A model generated the notes under the pieces. It did no database searches, was not told the DNA's origin, and saw nothing but the letters and a program-made list of their open reading frames with translations. A stretch of 64,000 nt of DNA. Source: Chloroflexota bacterium (GTDB lineage Bacteria; Chloroflexota; Anaerolineae; Anaerolineales; Villigracilaceae). Location: positions 133,297 through 197,296 of the forward strand of contig JACRMH010000041.1 in NCBI GenBank assembly GCA_016219545.1, written 5' to 3'. Within the stretch, counting starts at the first letter, position 1. Each line of letters starts with the position of its first letter. Positions 52,678 through 60,356 of this stretch are shown in pieces. The position numbers were made by a program, and so were the translations under genes.

Positions 52678-52902
52678 TCAAGCTTGTTGCGGCATTGAAC
52701 GCGAGCGTCTTACCTCGCGTGTTAGCGGACGCTTTGCAACGAGGGTCACTTTTCCGCTTCCTTCGGGAGTGTAAACGTGAGTTACCTCCCAGCCTTCAAT
52801 ACCCCAATCATTCAATGTTGCTTCGATGTTTTCATCTTTCGTGCCGAATACGCCTCCAATGGTCTGCACGCGATACTCCCATTGTTTGAATTCTTCGCTC
52901 AT
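52678..52902 (-). CDS. DUF4177-like small protein
   Basis: 74 residues. WEYRVQTIGGVFGTKDENIEATLNDWGIEGWEVTHVY contains the W..EGWE pattern of DUF4177/short EGWE proteins, which are uncharacterised. The C-terminus is basic (REVRRSRSMP). AGGAG lies about 7 nt before ATG, and a near-parS palindrome is immediately upstream of it. Co-directional with SdpI and YhfC-like genes. Confidence 0.72.
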   Translation of the reverse strand: MSEEFKQWEYRVQTIGGVFGTKDENIEATLNDWGIEGWEVTHVYTPEGSGKVTLVAKRPLTREVRRSRSMPQQA

Positions 52903-52915
52903 TCTATTCTCCTTG

Positions 52916-52929
52916 GTTTCATGTGAAAC
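52916..52929. promoter_or_regulatory. near-parS palindrome GTTTCATGTGAAAC (copy 1)
   Basis: 14-bp palindrome about 14 nt upstream of the DUF4177-like start. It differs from the Bacillus-type parS core GTTTCACGTGAAAC by one base. Confidence 0.45.
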
Positions 52930-52978
52930 ATAATACGGGACCCATTATATGCAAACGGGTCCCGCATTTTGATTATGT

Positions 52979-53629
52979 TTATGCCTTGGTTTCGTTCCGA
53001 TACAGCGCGTATGAATAAACGAGAAGAAATACGGTGGAGCCGATCAACGGAATGAACATGAACCAGAAGGCTGTCATGCCGCCGAAGAATCCTCCAACGA
53101 TGGCAAGTGCTCCTGAAAGCATGAACAGCACTGAGCCGAGTTGATGCGTTTTGTCCCAAACTGTATCGCTGGATAGAGTCCAGGGAGTCCGTATCCCAAT
53201 GAAAAAATTGCGCTTGGCTTTCTTTAGCAAGTATCCAATGCCTATGAATAGCACACCCATGAAAGGAAGCATGGCCGTGCTCATTTTGAAGTTCTGATAT
53301 CCGAGACTCCACGCCAATGTCAATTTGTGGACGTAAAGCATGAATACAATGATAAGCACGATAAAGATGTTGAAAGTCCCGCGGAATTGCGCGATATTAG
53401 CCTTGAGCGGATCAATATTCGGGATAATCAGGAACAACACCAGCATTCCCAAAGTAACGAGCGGCATCATGAATACGCCCCAAAATTTTGGCATGGTTCC
53501 GTCCACCTGATCGTTCTCATTCCAGTGGGACGCCATTTGGTCTGGTAGTTGATTCCATAACAAAGCTCCGGCGACGAAGGCAATGGCGATCAGTGTAAGG
53601 GTTATGATGAGGGTGGACTTGGTTGTCAT
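52979..53629 (-). CDS. SdpI-family membrane protein
   Basis: 216 residues from ATG 53629 (MTTKSTLIIT), with AGGAG 7 nt upstream. Six or so TM helices. WNQLPDQMASHWNENDQVDG is the DUF1648 signature, and RNFFIGIRTPWTLSSDTVWDKTH the SdpI signature (about 143-165). SdpI proteins give immunity to the SDP killing factor in Bacillus; here no SDP toxin is nearby, so a wider membrane-stress role is more likely. Confidence 0.9.
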   Translation of the reverse strand: MTTKSTLIITLTLIAIAFVAGALLWNQLPDQMASHWNENDQVDGTMPKFWGVFMMPLVTLGMLVLFLIIPNIDPLKANIAQFRGTFNIFIVLIIVFMLYVHKLTLAWSLGYQNFKMSTAMLPFMGVLFIGIGYLLKKAKRNFFIGIRTPWTLSSDTVWDKTHQLGSVLFMLSGALAIVGGFFGGMTAFWFMFIPLIGSTVFLLVYSYALYRNETKA

Positions 53630-53649
53630 GTTGATTCTCCTTTTATGCT

Positions 53650-53663
53650 GTTTCATGTGAAAC
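53650..53663. promoter_or_regulatory. near-parS palindrome GTTTCATGTGAAAC (copy 2)
   Basis: Exact second copy of the site at 52916-52929, 734 bp away, about 20 nt upstream of the SdpI start codon. Confidence 0.45.
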
Positions 53664-53665
53664 GG

Positions 53666-54607
53666 TCATTTTTCCTTGGGTAAATTATTCTGCGCCAATG
53701 AGACCATCCCACTCATTCCGCCAAGGTTCATTGAATCTACTGCGGAAGACGGAACGATGACAAGCGCGCCCTTTTCCTTTAAGCCTTCAAACAGCATGTT
53801 CATAGCGCGCAGGTGCAGGGCTGTCGGGTTGTTGATATAAGCCTTGGAAGCTTCGGCGAATGACGCGGCAATTTGCTGTTCTGATTCACCGAGGATCATG
53901 TGGGATTGCCGTTCGCGTTCAGCCTGCGCCTGGCGGGACATGGCGTTCTCAAGGTCTGGTGGAATGATCACATCGCGGATCTCAACAGACTGTACGGTCA
54001 CTCCCCAGGGAGTGGTGCGTTCGTCAATGATCTTTTGCAGGTCGGCATCCATCTTGCCGCGACCAACAAGAATATCTGCCAGTGTCATTTGACCGATGAT
54101 CTCGCGCAGAGCGGTCTGTGCTGCCCATGAGATCGCAGAGTTGTAATCGGTTACTTCAAGCGCCGCTTTTTCGGCATCCCACACGACCCAAAACAAAACT
54201 GCGTCCACGTCCACAGGCACGGTATCTTTGGTGAGTGTCTTTTCTGCTGAGAACGAAGTCACGGCCACACGATGGTCTATCCACATCACGGCAGTGTCAA
54301 TGATAGGAACGATCCAGAACAAGCCCGGACCTTTCAGCCCGGTGAATTTCCCCAATCTTAGTACAACAACTTTCTCCCATTGCGAAGCGACCTTCATTGA
54401 GAACAAAAAGTACATTCCAATTAACATCCAGCCAATTGCCCAAGTGGCGATCACTGCATCAGGATAACGACCATCTCCTATGATCGCTCCCAGGATTGAG
54501 ATGATCAGAAACACGACAAACAATGCTCCAGCGATTGGTGAAATGTGCTGATCATCTTTCTTCGTAAAACTTTTTTCGATTGCTGACTTAAGAAATTTTG
54601 CGTTCAT
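53666..54607 (-). CDS. SPFH-domain (slipin/stomatin-like) protein
   Basis: 313 residues from ATG 54607. Two TM helices (about 25-45 and 50-70), then an SPFH/band 7 domain (about 75-240) with EKVVVLRLGKFTGLKGPGLFWIVPIIDT and the slipin segment RTTPWGVTVQSVEIRDVIIPPDLENAMSRQAQAERERQ. The C-terminal coil carries NPTALHLRAMNML, also typical. It scaffolds membrane microdomains and controls membrane proteases. Pairing with an SdpI- and a YhfC-like membrane protein suggests a common membrane-maintenance unit. Confidence 0.93.
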   Translation of the reverse strand: MNAKFLKSAIEKSFTKKDDQHISPIAGALFVVFLIISILGAIIGDGRYPDAVIATWAIGWMLIGMYFLFSMKVASQWEKVVVLRLGKFTGLKGPGLFWIVPIIDTAVMWIDHRVAVTSFSAEKTLTKDTVPVDVDAVLFWVVWDAEKAALEVTDYNSAISWAAQTALREIIGQMTLADILVGRGKMDADLQKIIDERTTPWGVTVQSVEIRDVIIPPDLENAMSRQAQAERERQSHMILGESEQQIAASFAEASKAYINNPTALHLRAMNMLFEGLKEKGALVIVPSSAVDSMNLGGMSGMVSLAQNNLPKEK

Positions 54608-54629
54608 TGTACATTCTCCTGTTTCTTGA

Positions 54630-55049
54630 TTATTCACTATCGTTGACAGCCGCATCTTTCATGGACTTGAGATTGTCTCTAACCATTTGGCTGACTTCAC
54701 GTCCTGAGAACCCCAGCCTGTAAGCTTCGTTGATGAATCGTTGTGTGAGTGCCGCTAGTGATTCATATCTCAACTTTGCGCTGACTTCCGGCGGCGGTAT
54801 CTCTGTGATATATGTGCCACGTCCTTGTTGAGTGGAAATGATTCTTTCTTCATCCAGTATACGATACGCACGTGCTACTGTATTAAAGTTGACTCTCAAC
54901 TCCTGTGCCAGTGCGCGGACGGTTGGCAATTGGTCTCCGGGCTTGAGTATGCCATTTACCAACTGGCTTTGGATTTGATTTACGATCTGGGTATAAATTG
55001 GTAAACCCGAGCGGACGTCTAAATTAAGGGTAAGTTGTTTTTCTGCCAT
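54630..55049 (-). CDS. GntR-family regulator, YtrA subfamily
   Basis: 139 residues: winged HTH (about 8-75; PIYTQIVNQIQSQLVNGILKPGDQLPTVRALAQELRVNFNTVARAYRILDEE), then a short C-terminal helical tail. This short form is the YtrA class, often controlling membrane-transporter operons. It is 22 bp upstream of the slipin gene, so it likely controls the membrane cluster and itself. Repeats of ATTGTA in its promoter may be its operators. Confidence 0.92.
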   Translation of the reverse strand: MAEKQLTLNLDVRSGLPIYTQIVNQIQSQLVNGILKPGDQLPTVRALAQELRVNFNTVARAYRILDEERIISTQQGRGTYITEIPPPEVSAKLRYESLAALTQRFINEAYRLGFSGREVSQMVRDNLKSMKDAAVNDSE

Positions 55050-55061
55050 AGGTCACCTTTT

Positions 55062-55095
55062 ATTGTACTAATTGTATCATTGTAACAATTGTATC
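55062..55095. promoter_or_regulatory. array of ATTGTA repeats upstream of the GntR gene
   Basis: ATTGTA occurs four times in 34 bp at spacings of 8-9 bp, on the minus strand reading TACAAT. They overlap the probable -10 region of the gntR gene and are good candidate autoregulatory operators. Confidence 0.5.
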
Positions 55096-55275
55096 CTTTA
55101 ATGGTTTTTTGTCAATAGACTGTGCCCCACAAATATTCCAGCATTGATTCTGCTTATTAGTCAGAATCAATTTTCAGAATAAGTCAGGAAGCGTTTTTTG
55201 TTTAGAGTCCTCTTACAATTTAAAGATTATCCGCATGGTAGAATTCAACCGCAATTCATTAAAGGAGTCGATAAG

Positions 55276-56163
55276 ATGGAATCAAAAACTGGAACATGGA
55301 TCGAGAAGAAGGGTTTAGCCCAAATGTTAAAAGGCGGTGTCATCATGGATGTGGTGAATGCCGAGCAAGCCAAGATCGCTGAAGATGCTGGAGCATGTGC
55401 TGTGATGGCGTTGGAGCGCGTACCTGCTGATATTCGTGCGGATGGTGGTGTGGCGCGCATGTCTGACCCCGATATGATCTTGAAGATCATTGACGCAGTC
55501 AGCATTCCCGTGATGGCGAAGTGCCGCATTGGACATTTTGTGGAAGCGCAAATCCTTGAAGCAATTGGCGTTGACTATATTGATGAGTCGGAAGTACTTA
55601 CCCCTGCCGATGAAGAACATCATATTTTGAAACATAACTTCAAAGTGCCGTTTGTTTGTGGATGCCGAAATATTGGTGAAGCCCTGCGCCGAATTGGTGA
55701 AGGTGCGGCGATGATCCGCACCAAAGGTGAAGCCGGGACAGGTGATGTAGTTGAAGCAGTCCGTCATGCGCGGACAGTGATCGGCGCGATCCGCCAATTG
55801 CAAACGATGGGTGATGAAGAGTTGATGACCTTTGCCAAGAATAATGGCGCGCCGTATGAACTCGTAAAGGAAGTGAAATTAACAGGACGAATGCCCGTTG
55901 TGAATTTTGCGGCCGGTGGAGTTGCAACCCCTGCTGATGCAGCTTTGATGATGCAGCTTGGCGTGGATGGTGTCTTCGTTGGTTCCGGCATCTTCAAGAG
56001 CGGTGATCCTGCCAAGCGCGCAAACGCAATCGTTAAAGCAGTGACGCATTTTCAAGACGCATCCATTTTGGCTGAAGTCAGCAAGAATCTGGGCGAGGCG
56101 ATGGTTGGACGCAATGCCGCGCAAATGCCCGAAGCGGAAAGACTGGCTGTTCGTGGTTGGTAA
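55276..56163 (+). CDS. pdxS: pyridoxal 5'-phosphate synthase PdxS
   Basis: 295 residues from ATG 55276 ([13 protein letters not shown]), with AAAGGAG 8 nt upstream; the in-frame TTG start at 55198 is not used. Builds PLP from ribose 5-phosphate, glyceraldehyde 3-phosphate and ammonia. Conserved signatures: Asp in [11 protein letters not shown], Lys in [22 protein letters not shown] and [20 protein letters not shown]. It is the synthase half of the complex with PdxT, encoded next. A 56-bp element of heptamers with an internal palindrome separates the two. Confidence 0.97.
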   Translation: MESKTGTWIEKKGLAQMLKGGVIMDVVNAEQAKIAEDAGACAVMALERVPADIRADGGVARMSDPDMILKIIDAVSIPVMAKCRIGHFVEAQILEAIGVDYIDESEVLTPADEEHHILKHNFKVPFVCGCRNIGEALRRIGEGAAMIRTKGEAGTGDVVEAVRHARTVIGAIRQLQTMGDEELMTFAKNNGAPYELVKEVKLTGRMPVVNFAAGGVATPADAALMMQLGVDGVFVGSGIFKSGDPAKRANAIVKAVTHFQDASILAEVSKNLGEAMVGRNAAQMPEAERLAVRGW

Positions 56164-56168
56164 TTTTT

Positions 56169-56224
56169 GACCGTGAACGATGGACCGTTGACCGTTTACG
56201 GTGTATCGTCCATCGTTCACCGCC
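56169..56224. repeat. period-7 repeat and palindrome between pdxS and pdxT
   Basis: Eight 7-mers in a row, including GACCGTG, AACGATG, GACCGTT twice, TACGGTG, TATCGTC and CATCGTT. Outer arms GTGAACGATGGAC (56173-56185) and GTCCATCGTTCAC (56208-56220) are exact complements (13 bp). Confidence 0.75.
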
Positions 56225-56236
56225 CATGGTTTATAT

Positions 56237-56818
56237 ATGAAAATTGGAGTACTCGCCCTTCAGGGCGATTTTGCAGAACATATTTCCATGCTCAAAAAGA
56301 TCGGCGTGGACACGGCCGAAGTGCGTTTACCAAAACATCTCGATGGGCTGAATGGGTTGATTATCCCCGGCGGTGAGTCCACTACCATTGGCAAACTTGC
56401 CGTTGCTTATGATTTGATGGAACCGTTAAAGCGATTTGGTAAAGACCACGCAATTTGGGGAACCTGCGCAGGCGCCATCTTTCTTTCAAAAGACATCAGC
56501 CGTAGTGACCAGCCTTTACTTGCTTTGATGGACATCAAAGTTCAACGTAACGCTTTTGGTCGTCAGGTTGATTCGTTCGAGACCGATCTTGATATTGATG
56601 AGTTGATGAAGGCCACTGGCACGGAACACCCCTACCATGCAGTTTTCATTCGTGCCCCTATCATTGAATCTGTGCATGGAAATGCGAAGATACTTTCCGC
56701 GTTGGATGATGGTCGCATTGTTGCGGCGCAGGAAGGTCACTTGCTCGCCACCTCTTTTCATCCTGAATTGACAAGTGATACACGTTTCCATGAATATTTT
56801 GTTTCGTTGGCAAGTTAA
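56237..56818 (+). CDS. pdxT: pyridoxal 5'-phosphate synthase glutaminase PdxT
   Basis: 193 residues from ATG 56237 (MKIGVLALQGDF). Releases ammonia from glutamine for PdxS. GGESTTIGKL, nucleophile Cys in GTCAGAI (about residue 77) and His/Glu in TSFHPELT are intact. It has no clear SD; the sequence before it is the palindromic repeat. Followed by a terminator. Confidence 0.96.
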   Translation: MKIGVLALQGDFAEHISMLKKIGVDTAEVRLPKHLDGLNGLIIPGGESTTIGKLAVAYDLMEPLKRFGKDHAIWGTCAGAIFLSKDISRSDQPLLALMDIKVQRNAFGRQVDSFETDLDIDELMKATGTEHPYHAVFIRAPIIESVHGNAKILSALDDGRIVAAQEGHLLATSFHPELTSDTRFHEYFVSLAS

Positions 56819-56823
56819 TAACG

Positions 56824-56890
56824 AGACCCTAAAGGTTTCTTTAATCAATTGTTGTTTTGATTAACCATCAAAACCTTTAGGATCTTTTTT
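56824..56890 (+). terminator. branched terminator after pdxT
   Basis: Outer stem GACCCTAAAGGTTT paired with AAACCTTTAGGATC (one mismatch) encloses a second stem TTAATCAA/TTGATTAA; six T follow. The outer arm resembles the terminator at 31673. Confidence 0.75.
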
Positions 56891-56897
56891 TCAAATC

Positions 56898-57818
56898 ATG
56901 TCCATCCGTTCACTTGATCTCTTAGACCTCCCCATTATTGCACGTTATCGAAATGATGTTATCACTCTCGACAGCGCGCGTGCCCTCACGCGTGGGCATC
57001 CGCTTGGGGCGATGGGACTGCTTGCTTATGTGAACCCGACGCGGCATTTATATGCGGCCATTGCCAACGGTGGAAATGCAGCATTGATGGGCGGCGTCAT
57101 TCATTCACACGGGGAAACTTTTGCGAAGTTGCTATATCTTGCGCCTTCTTCGCGGTTGGACGATCCCGAACTTCCGGCCTTGCTCGAACATCTTGTTATT
57201 CAAGCTGGTGAATGGAATGCCTTTCACGTAATGGCTGAGGTGGACGAGTCGAGTCATATCTTTCCTGCACTGCGTACCGCAGGCTTCTCCGTCTATGCAT
57301 GGCAAAAAATGTGGGATGTGAGTCAGATCGGGAAAGCAGGACCTATTCCAGGTCAGGTATGGAGGCGCATGAATTCTGTGGACCTGCCTGCAGTGCAGAG
57401 TCTGCATTATCAGATCGTCCCGCCATTGCTTCATCCAGTTGAGCCAGCGCCCAAACGCATGATCGGATTCGTCTGTTCGGAGAATCTAAAGTGCTATGTG
57501 AGTATCACCGCGGGGATATATGGCATTGTTTTGACTCCCCTTATTCATCCCGATGAAAATAATGTTAGTGAAAAAATTGCCGCACTCGTTTCCAATCTGC
57601 CGGACCGCCGCGGACGCAAAGTCTATTTATGTGTGCGTTCGTATCAGACCTGGCTTGAGCCGGTATTGGAAGATCTCGGCGCGCAGGCATCGCCGCGTCA
57701 GGCAGTGATGGTGAAACACCTTGCGCGTTTGATTCAAGAGGGACAATTGGCGCGCGCTGTTCCGGCGAGCGTCAACGTGCAGCCTTCGCGCATCAGTAGA
57801 ATGGATATTGATGAATAA
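56898..57818 (+). CDS. tandem GNAT-like protein
   Basis: 306 residues with two acetyltransferase-like halves (about 1-145 and 150-300). The first has an FAKLLYLAPSSRL strand-turn near 78; the second VYLCVRSYQTWLEPVLEDLGAQ (about 244-265), in the position of the GNAT beta-bulge and final helix. The pyrophosphate-binding loop is poorly conserved, so catalysis is uncertain. Its end overlaps the HAD gene start by 8 bp. Confidence 0.65.
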   Translation: MSIRSLDLLDLPIIARYRNDVITLDSARALTRGHPLGAMGLLAYVNPTRHLYAAIANGGNAALMGGVIHSHGETFAKLLYLAPSSRLDDPELPALLEHLVIQAGEWNAFHVMAEVDESSHIFPALRTAGFSVYAWQKMWDVSQIGKAGPIPGQVWRRMNSVDLPAVQSLHYQIVPPLLHPVEPAPKRMIGFVCSENLKCYVSITAGIYGIVLTPLIHPDENNVSEKIAALVSNLPDRRGRKVYLCVRSYQTWLEPVLEDLGAQASPRQAVMVKHLARLIQEGQLARAVPASVNVQPSRISRMDIDE

Positions 57819-58494
57819 TCTAAAAGCGTTGATCTTTGATTTTGATGGATTGATCCTCGATACCGAAACCCCTGAAGTTCTTGCGTGGCAATCCATTTAT
57901 AAGGAATATCGATTCGAATTACCTGTGGACGAGTGGGAGAAGACTATCGGTGGGTACGGCATCTCGAACTTTGATGCGGCGGAACATCTCACGCAGCTTT
58001 CTTCGGGACGGCTGGACATTGCTTCGTTACGCGCTCGCTACCGAAAAGAAGCGGATGCCATGATCCATGCCAATCCCATTCTGCCCGGAGTGATCAGCAT
58101 GATCGAACAGGCAAAGGATGCCGGCTTGCAGGTCGCCATTGGGTCAAGTTCTCCGCATTCATGGGTGGATTCACATGCAATACGATTGGGCATCTTCGAT
58201 CATTTTGACCATATCATTTGCCAGGATGATGTGCCGCCCGGCCGCACAAAACCCAACCCTGATATTTATTTGAAGGCGCTGGAACAACTCAACGTTAAGA
58301 AAGAAGCGGCCGTCGTTTTTGAAGATTCTCCCAATGGCGTCTTGGCATCCCGCCGCGCAGATATTTTTGTAGTGGCAGTCCCAAATCCATTGACCATTAA
58401 GATGGGTGTATCGGGTGATATTACTGTCCCTTCATTGGCAGAATTGTCCCTGCAGGAATTGTCGCAAAAGGTTTCCCGAAAATATCTAGTTTGA
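57811..58494 (+). CDS. HAD-superfamily hydrolase (phosphoglucomutase-like)
   Basis: 227 residues from ATG 57811; a TTG directly before it could also serve. Motif I DFDGLILDTE (about 10-19), motif II IGSSSPHS, motif III with Lys in GRTKPNPDIYLKAL and VVFEDSPNGVLA for motif IV are all intact. The cap resembles beta-phosphoglucomutase/GPH-type phosphatases. The substrate is a small sugar phosphate at best guess. Translationally coupled to the GNAT-like gene. Confidence 0.9.
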   Translation: MNNLKALIFDFDGLILDTETPEVLAWQSIYKEYRFELPVDEWEKTIGGYGISNFDAAEHLTQLSSGRLDIASLRARYRKEADAMIHANPILPGVISMIEQAKDAGLQVAIGSSSPHSWVDSHAIRLGIFDHFDHIICQDDVPPGRTKPNPDIYLKALEQLNVKKEAAVVFEDSPNGVLASRRADIFVVAVPNPLTIKMGVSGDITVPSLAELSLQELSQKVSRKYLV

Positions 58495-58607
58495 TTTAGA
58501 GAGAAATATGTGAAATAATGATATAGACGAGCAAAAACGAGCAAATGCCCGCTCTCGGAAAATTTATTGGTAAGTTGTACTTGGAAAACTTTAACAAGGA
58601 GTTTGAT

Positions 58608-59618
58608 ATGAGTATCGGAAAAATTAAATGGCAGTCCATTGTATCCAAATACGCCTATCCGGAAACATGGCGTAGTTTATGGCAGGTCTTCAATTCGGTG
58701 ATTCCGTTTTTTGTGCTTTGGTATCTGGCCTATCGCAGTCTTGAGGTTGGATATTGGCTTACGCTTTTGCTTACGATCCCAGCGGCAGGATTCATGGTGC
58801 GCATGTTCATCATCTTCCATGATTGCTGTCACGGTTCGTTTTTCAAAACTCCGCTTGCCAATGACCGTTTGGGATTGTTACTCGGCGCTGCAGTCTGGAC
58901 TCCGTATTTTGACTGGAAGCATTCTCACGCCATTCATCACGCCACTGCCGGTGACCTTGACCGCCGCGGTGTTGGCGATGTATACACCATGACCGTGGAA
59001 GAATATATCGCCTCTCCCTGGTATAAAAAATTTGGTTACCGCATCATGCGAAGCCCGATCATTTTGTTTACCATCGGTGCAACGCTTGTCTTTGTGTTTA
59101 CGCACCGGTTTTGGAGCTCGAAATCCGGCAAGCGCGAAAGAAATAGTGTCATTTGGACGAACATTGCTCTCCTTGCCTTTATCGGCTGGACCATCTATCA
59201 CATCGGCTGGCAGGCTTACATACTGGTTGAATTGCCAATTCTGCTGATGGCTTGCGGCGCGGGCGTATGGCTCTTCTATGTTCAACATAACTTCGAGCCC
59301 ACCTATTGGGAACGTCATAAGAATTGGGAATTCTTCAAAGCCGGCATGGACGGAAGCTCTTTTTACAAACTTCCCAAAGTCCTGCAATGGTTTACCGGCA
59401 ATATTGGGTTCCATCATATTCATCACCTCAGCCCGAAGATTCCCAATTACAAATTGGAACAATGCCACAAAGAGAATCCCATATTCCAGATCGAGCCGAT
59501 CACTTTTCGCGATAGTTTGAAATCGCTATACTTCCGGCTGTGGGATGAAAAGGAAAAGATGCTCGTGGGGTGGCGCGCGGTCAAAAAATATAAAATGAAA
59601 ATGCAGACCAGAATGTGA
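58608..59618 (+). CDS. membrane fatty-acid desaturase
   Basis: 336 residues from ATG 58608 (MSIGKIKWQS), with AAGGAG 8 nt upstream. Four or so TM helices. Diiron His boxes: HDCCHGS (about 78-84), HSHAIHH (about 117-123) and FHHIHH (about 273-278), as in acyl-lipid delta-12/omega-type desaturases. It introduces double bonds into membrane fatty acids using O2, so the organism must meet oxygen. Ends in a terminator. Confidence 0.92.
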   Translation: MSIGKIKWQSIVSKYAYPETWRSLWQVFNSVIPFFVLWYLAYRSLEVGYWLTLLLTIPAAGFMVRMFIIFHDCCHGSFFKTPLANDRLGLLLGAAVWTPYFDWKHSHAIHHATAGDLDRRGVGDVYTMTVEEYIASPWYKKFGYRIMRSPIILFTIGATLVFVFTHRFWSSKSGKRERNSVIWTNIALLAFIGWTIYHIGWQAYILVELPILLMACGAGVWLFYVQHNFEPTYWERHKNWEFFKAGMDGSSFYKLPKVLQWFTGNIGFHHIHHLSPKIPNYKLEQCHKENPIFQIEPITFRDSLKSLYFRLWDEKEKMLVGWRAVKKYKMKMQTRM

Positions 59619-59620
59619 TC

Positions 59621-59652
59621 AAAAAGTACCGGCCTCAGCCGGTACTTTTTTT
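59621..59652 (+). terminator. desaturase terminator
   Basis: Perfect 13-bp stem AAAAAGTACCGGC/GCCGGTACTTTTT around CTCA, followed by TT. Confidence 0.92.
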
Positions 59653-59667
59653 ATAGCGGCAATTCGG

Positions 59668-59673
59668 TATAAT
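59668..59673 (+). promoter_or_regulatory. -10 element of the CMP-sugar synthetase operon
   Basis: TATAAT 8 nt before ATG 59682, so the mRNA is probably leaderless or nearly so. The -35 is poor, because the region is the T-tract of the preceding terminator. Confidence 0.5.
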
Positions 59674-59681
59674 CAGCCGAT

Positions 59682-60356
59682 ATGAAACTCGCCGCCCTTG
59701 TCCCCATGCGCCACCACAGCCAGCGTGTGCCCGGCAAAAACTATCGTCCGCTTGCGGGCAAACCCCTTTTTCATCACATCATCGAGACTCTTCTCGCAGT
59801 CCCTGAGATCGAAACCGTGATGGTGGATACCGACTCCGAACCCGTGATGGACGGGGTGCGCCGCTTCTTTCCGACCGTCAAGCTGATCCAGCGCCCCGAG
59901 CATCTCCGCGCCGATGATGTGCCGATGAACGACATCCTTTTGCATGACACCGCGCAAGTGAACGCGGATTTTTATCTGCAAACGCACAGCACGAATCCAT
60001 TATTAAAAGCAGAAACCATTTCCAGTGGAATCAAAACCTTCTTCGCTGAATTCCCCAAATACGACTCACTCTTTTCCGTGACGCGCTTGCAAACACGGCT
60101 ATATTTCAAGGACGGGCGCGCCATCAATCACGACCCGGCTGTGTTGATCCAAACGCAAGACCTGCCGCCAATCTATGAAGAGAATTCCTGCCTGTATCTT
60201 TTCACCCGCGAAAACCTCGTCCGCAAACATCACCGTATTGGGGATAGTCCCTTCATGTTCGAGATCAACAAAGATGAAGCCTGGGACATTGACGAAGAAT
60301 TGGATTTTGAAATTTCAGATTTTTTAATGAAGAGAAGATTACAGAATGAACATTAG
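59682..60356 (+). CDS. acylneuraminate cytidylyltransferase-family protein
   Basis: 224 residues. Nucleotide-binding start LAALVPMRHHSQRVPGKNYRPLAGKPL and the metal-binding VMVDTDSEPVMDG (about 46-58), THSTNPLL near 106 and INKDEAWDIDEELDFEI at the end match CMP-sialic acid/CMP-KDO synthetases. It would activate an acidic sugar for a surface glycan. Leaderless start. Its end overlaps the next gene by 11 bp, marking an operon with the three following genes. Confidence 0.87.
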   Translation: MKLAALVPMRHHSQRVPGKNYRPLAGKPLFHHIIETLLAVPEIETVMVDTDSEPVMDGVRRFFPTVKLIQRPEHLRADDVPMNDILLHDTAQVNADFYLQTHSTNPLLKAETISSGIKTFFAEFPKYDSLFSVTRLQTRLYFKDGRAINHDPAVLIQTQDLPPIYEENSCLYLFTRENLVRKHHRIGDSPFMFEINKDEAWDIDEELDFEISDFLMKRRLQNEH

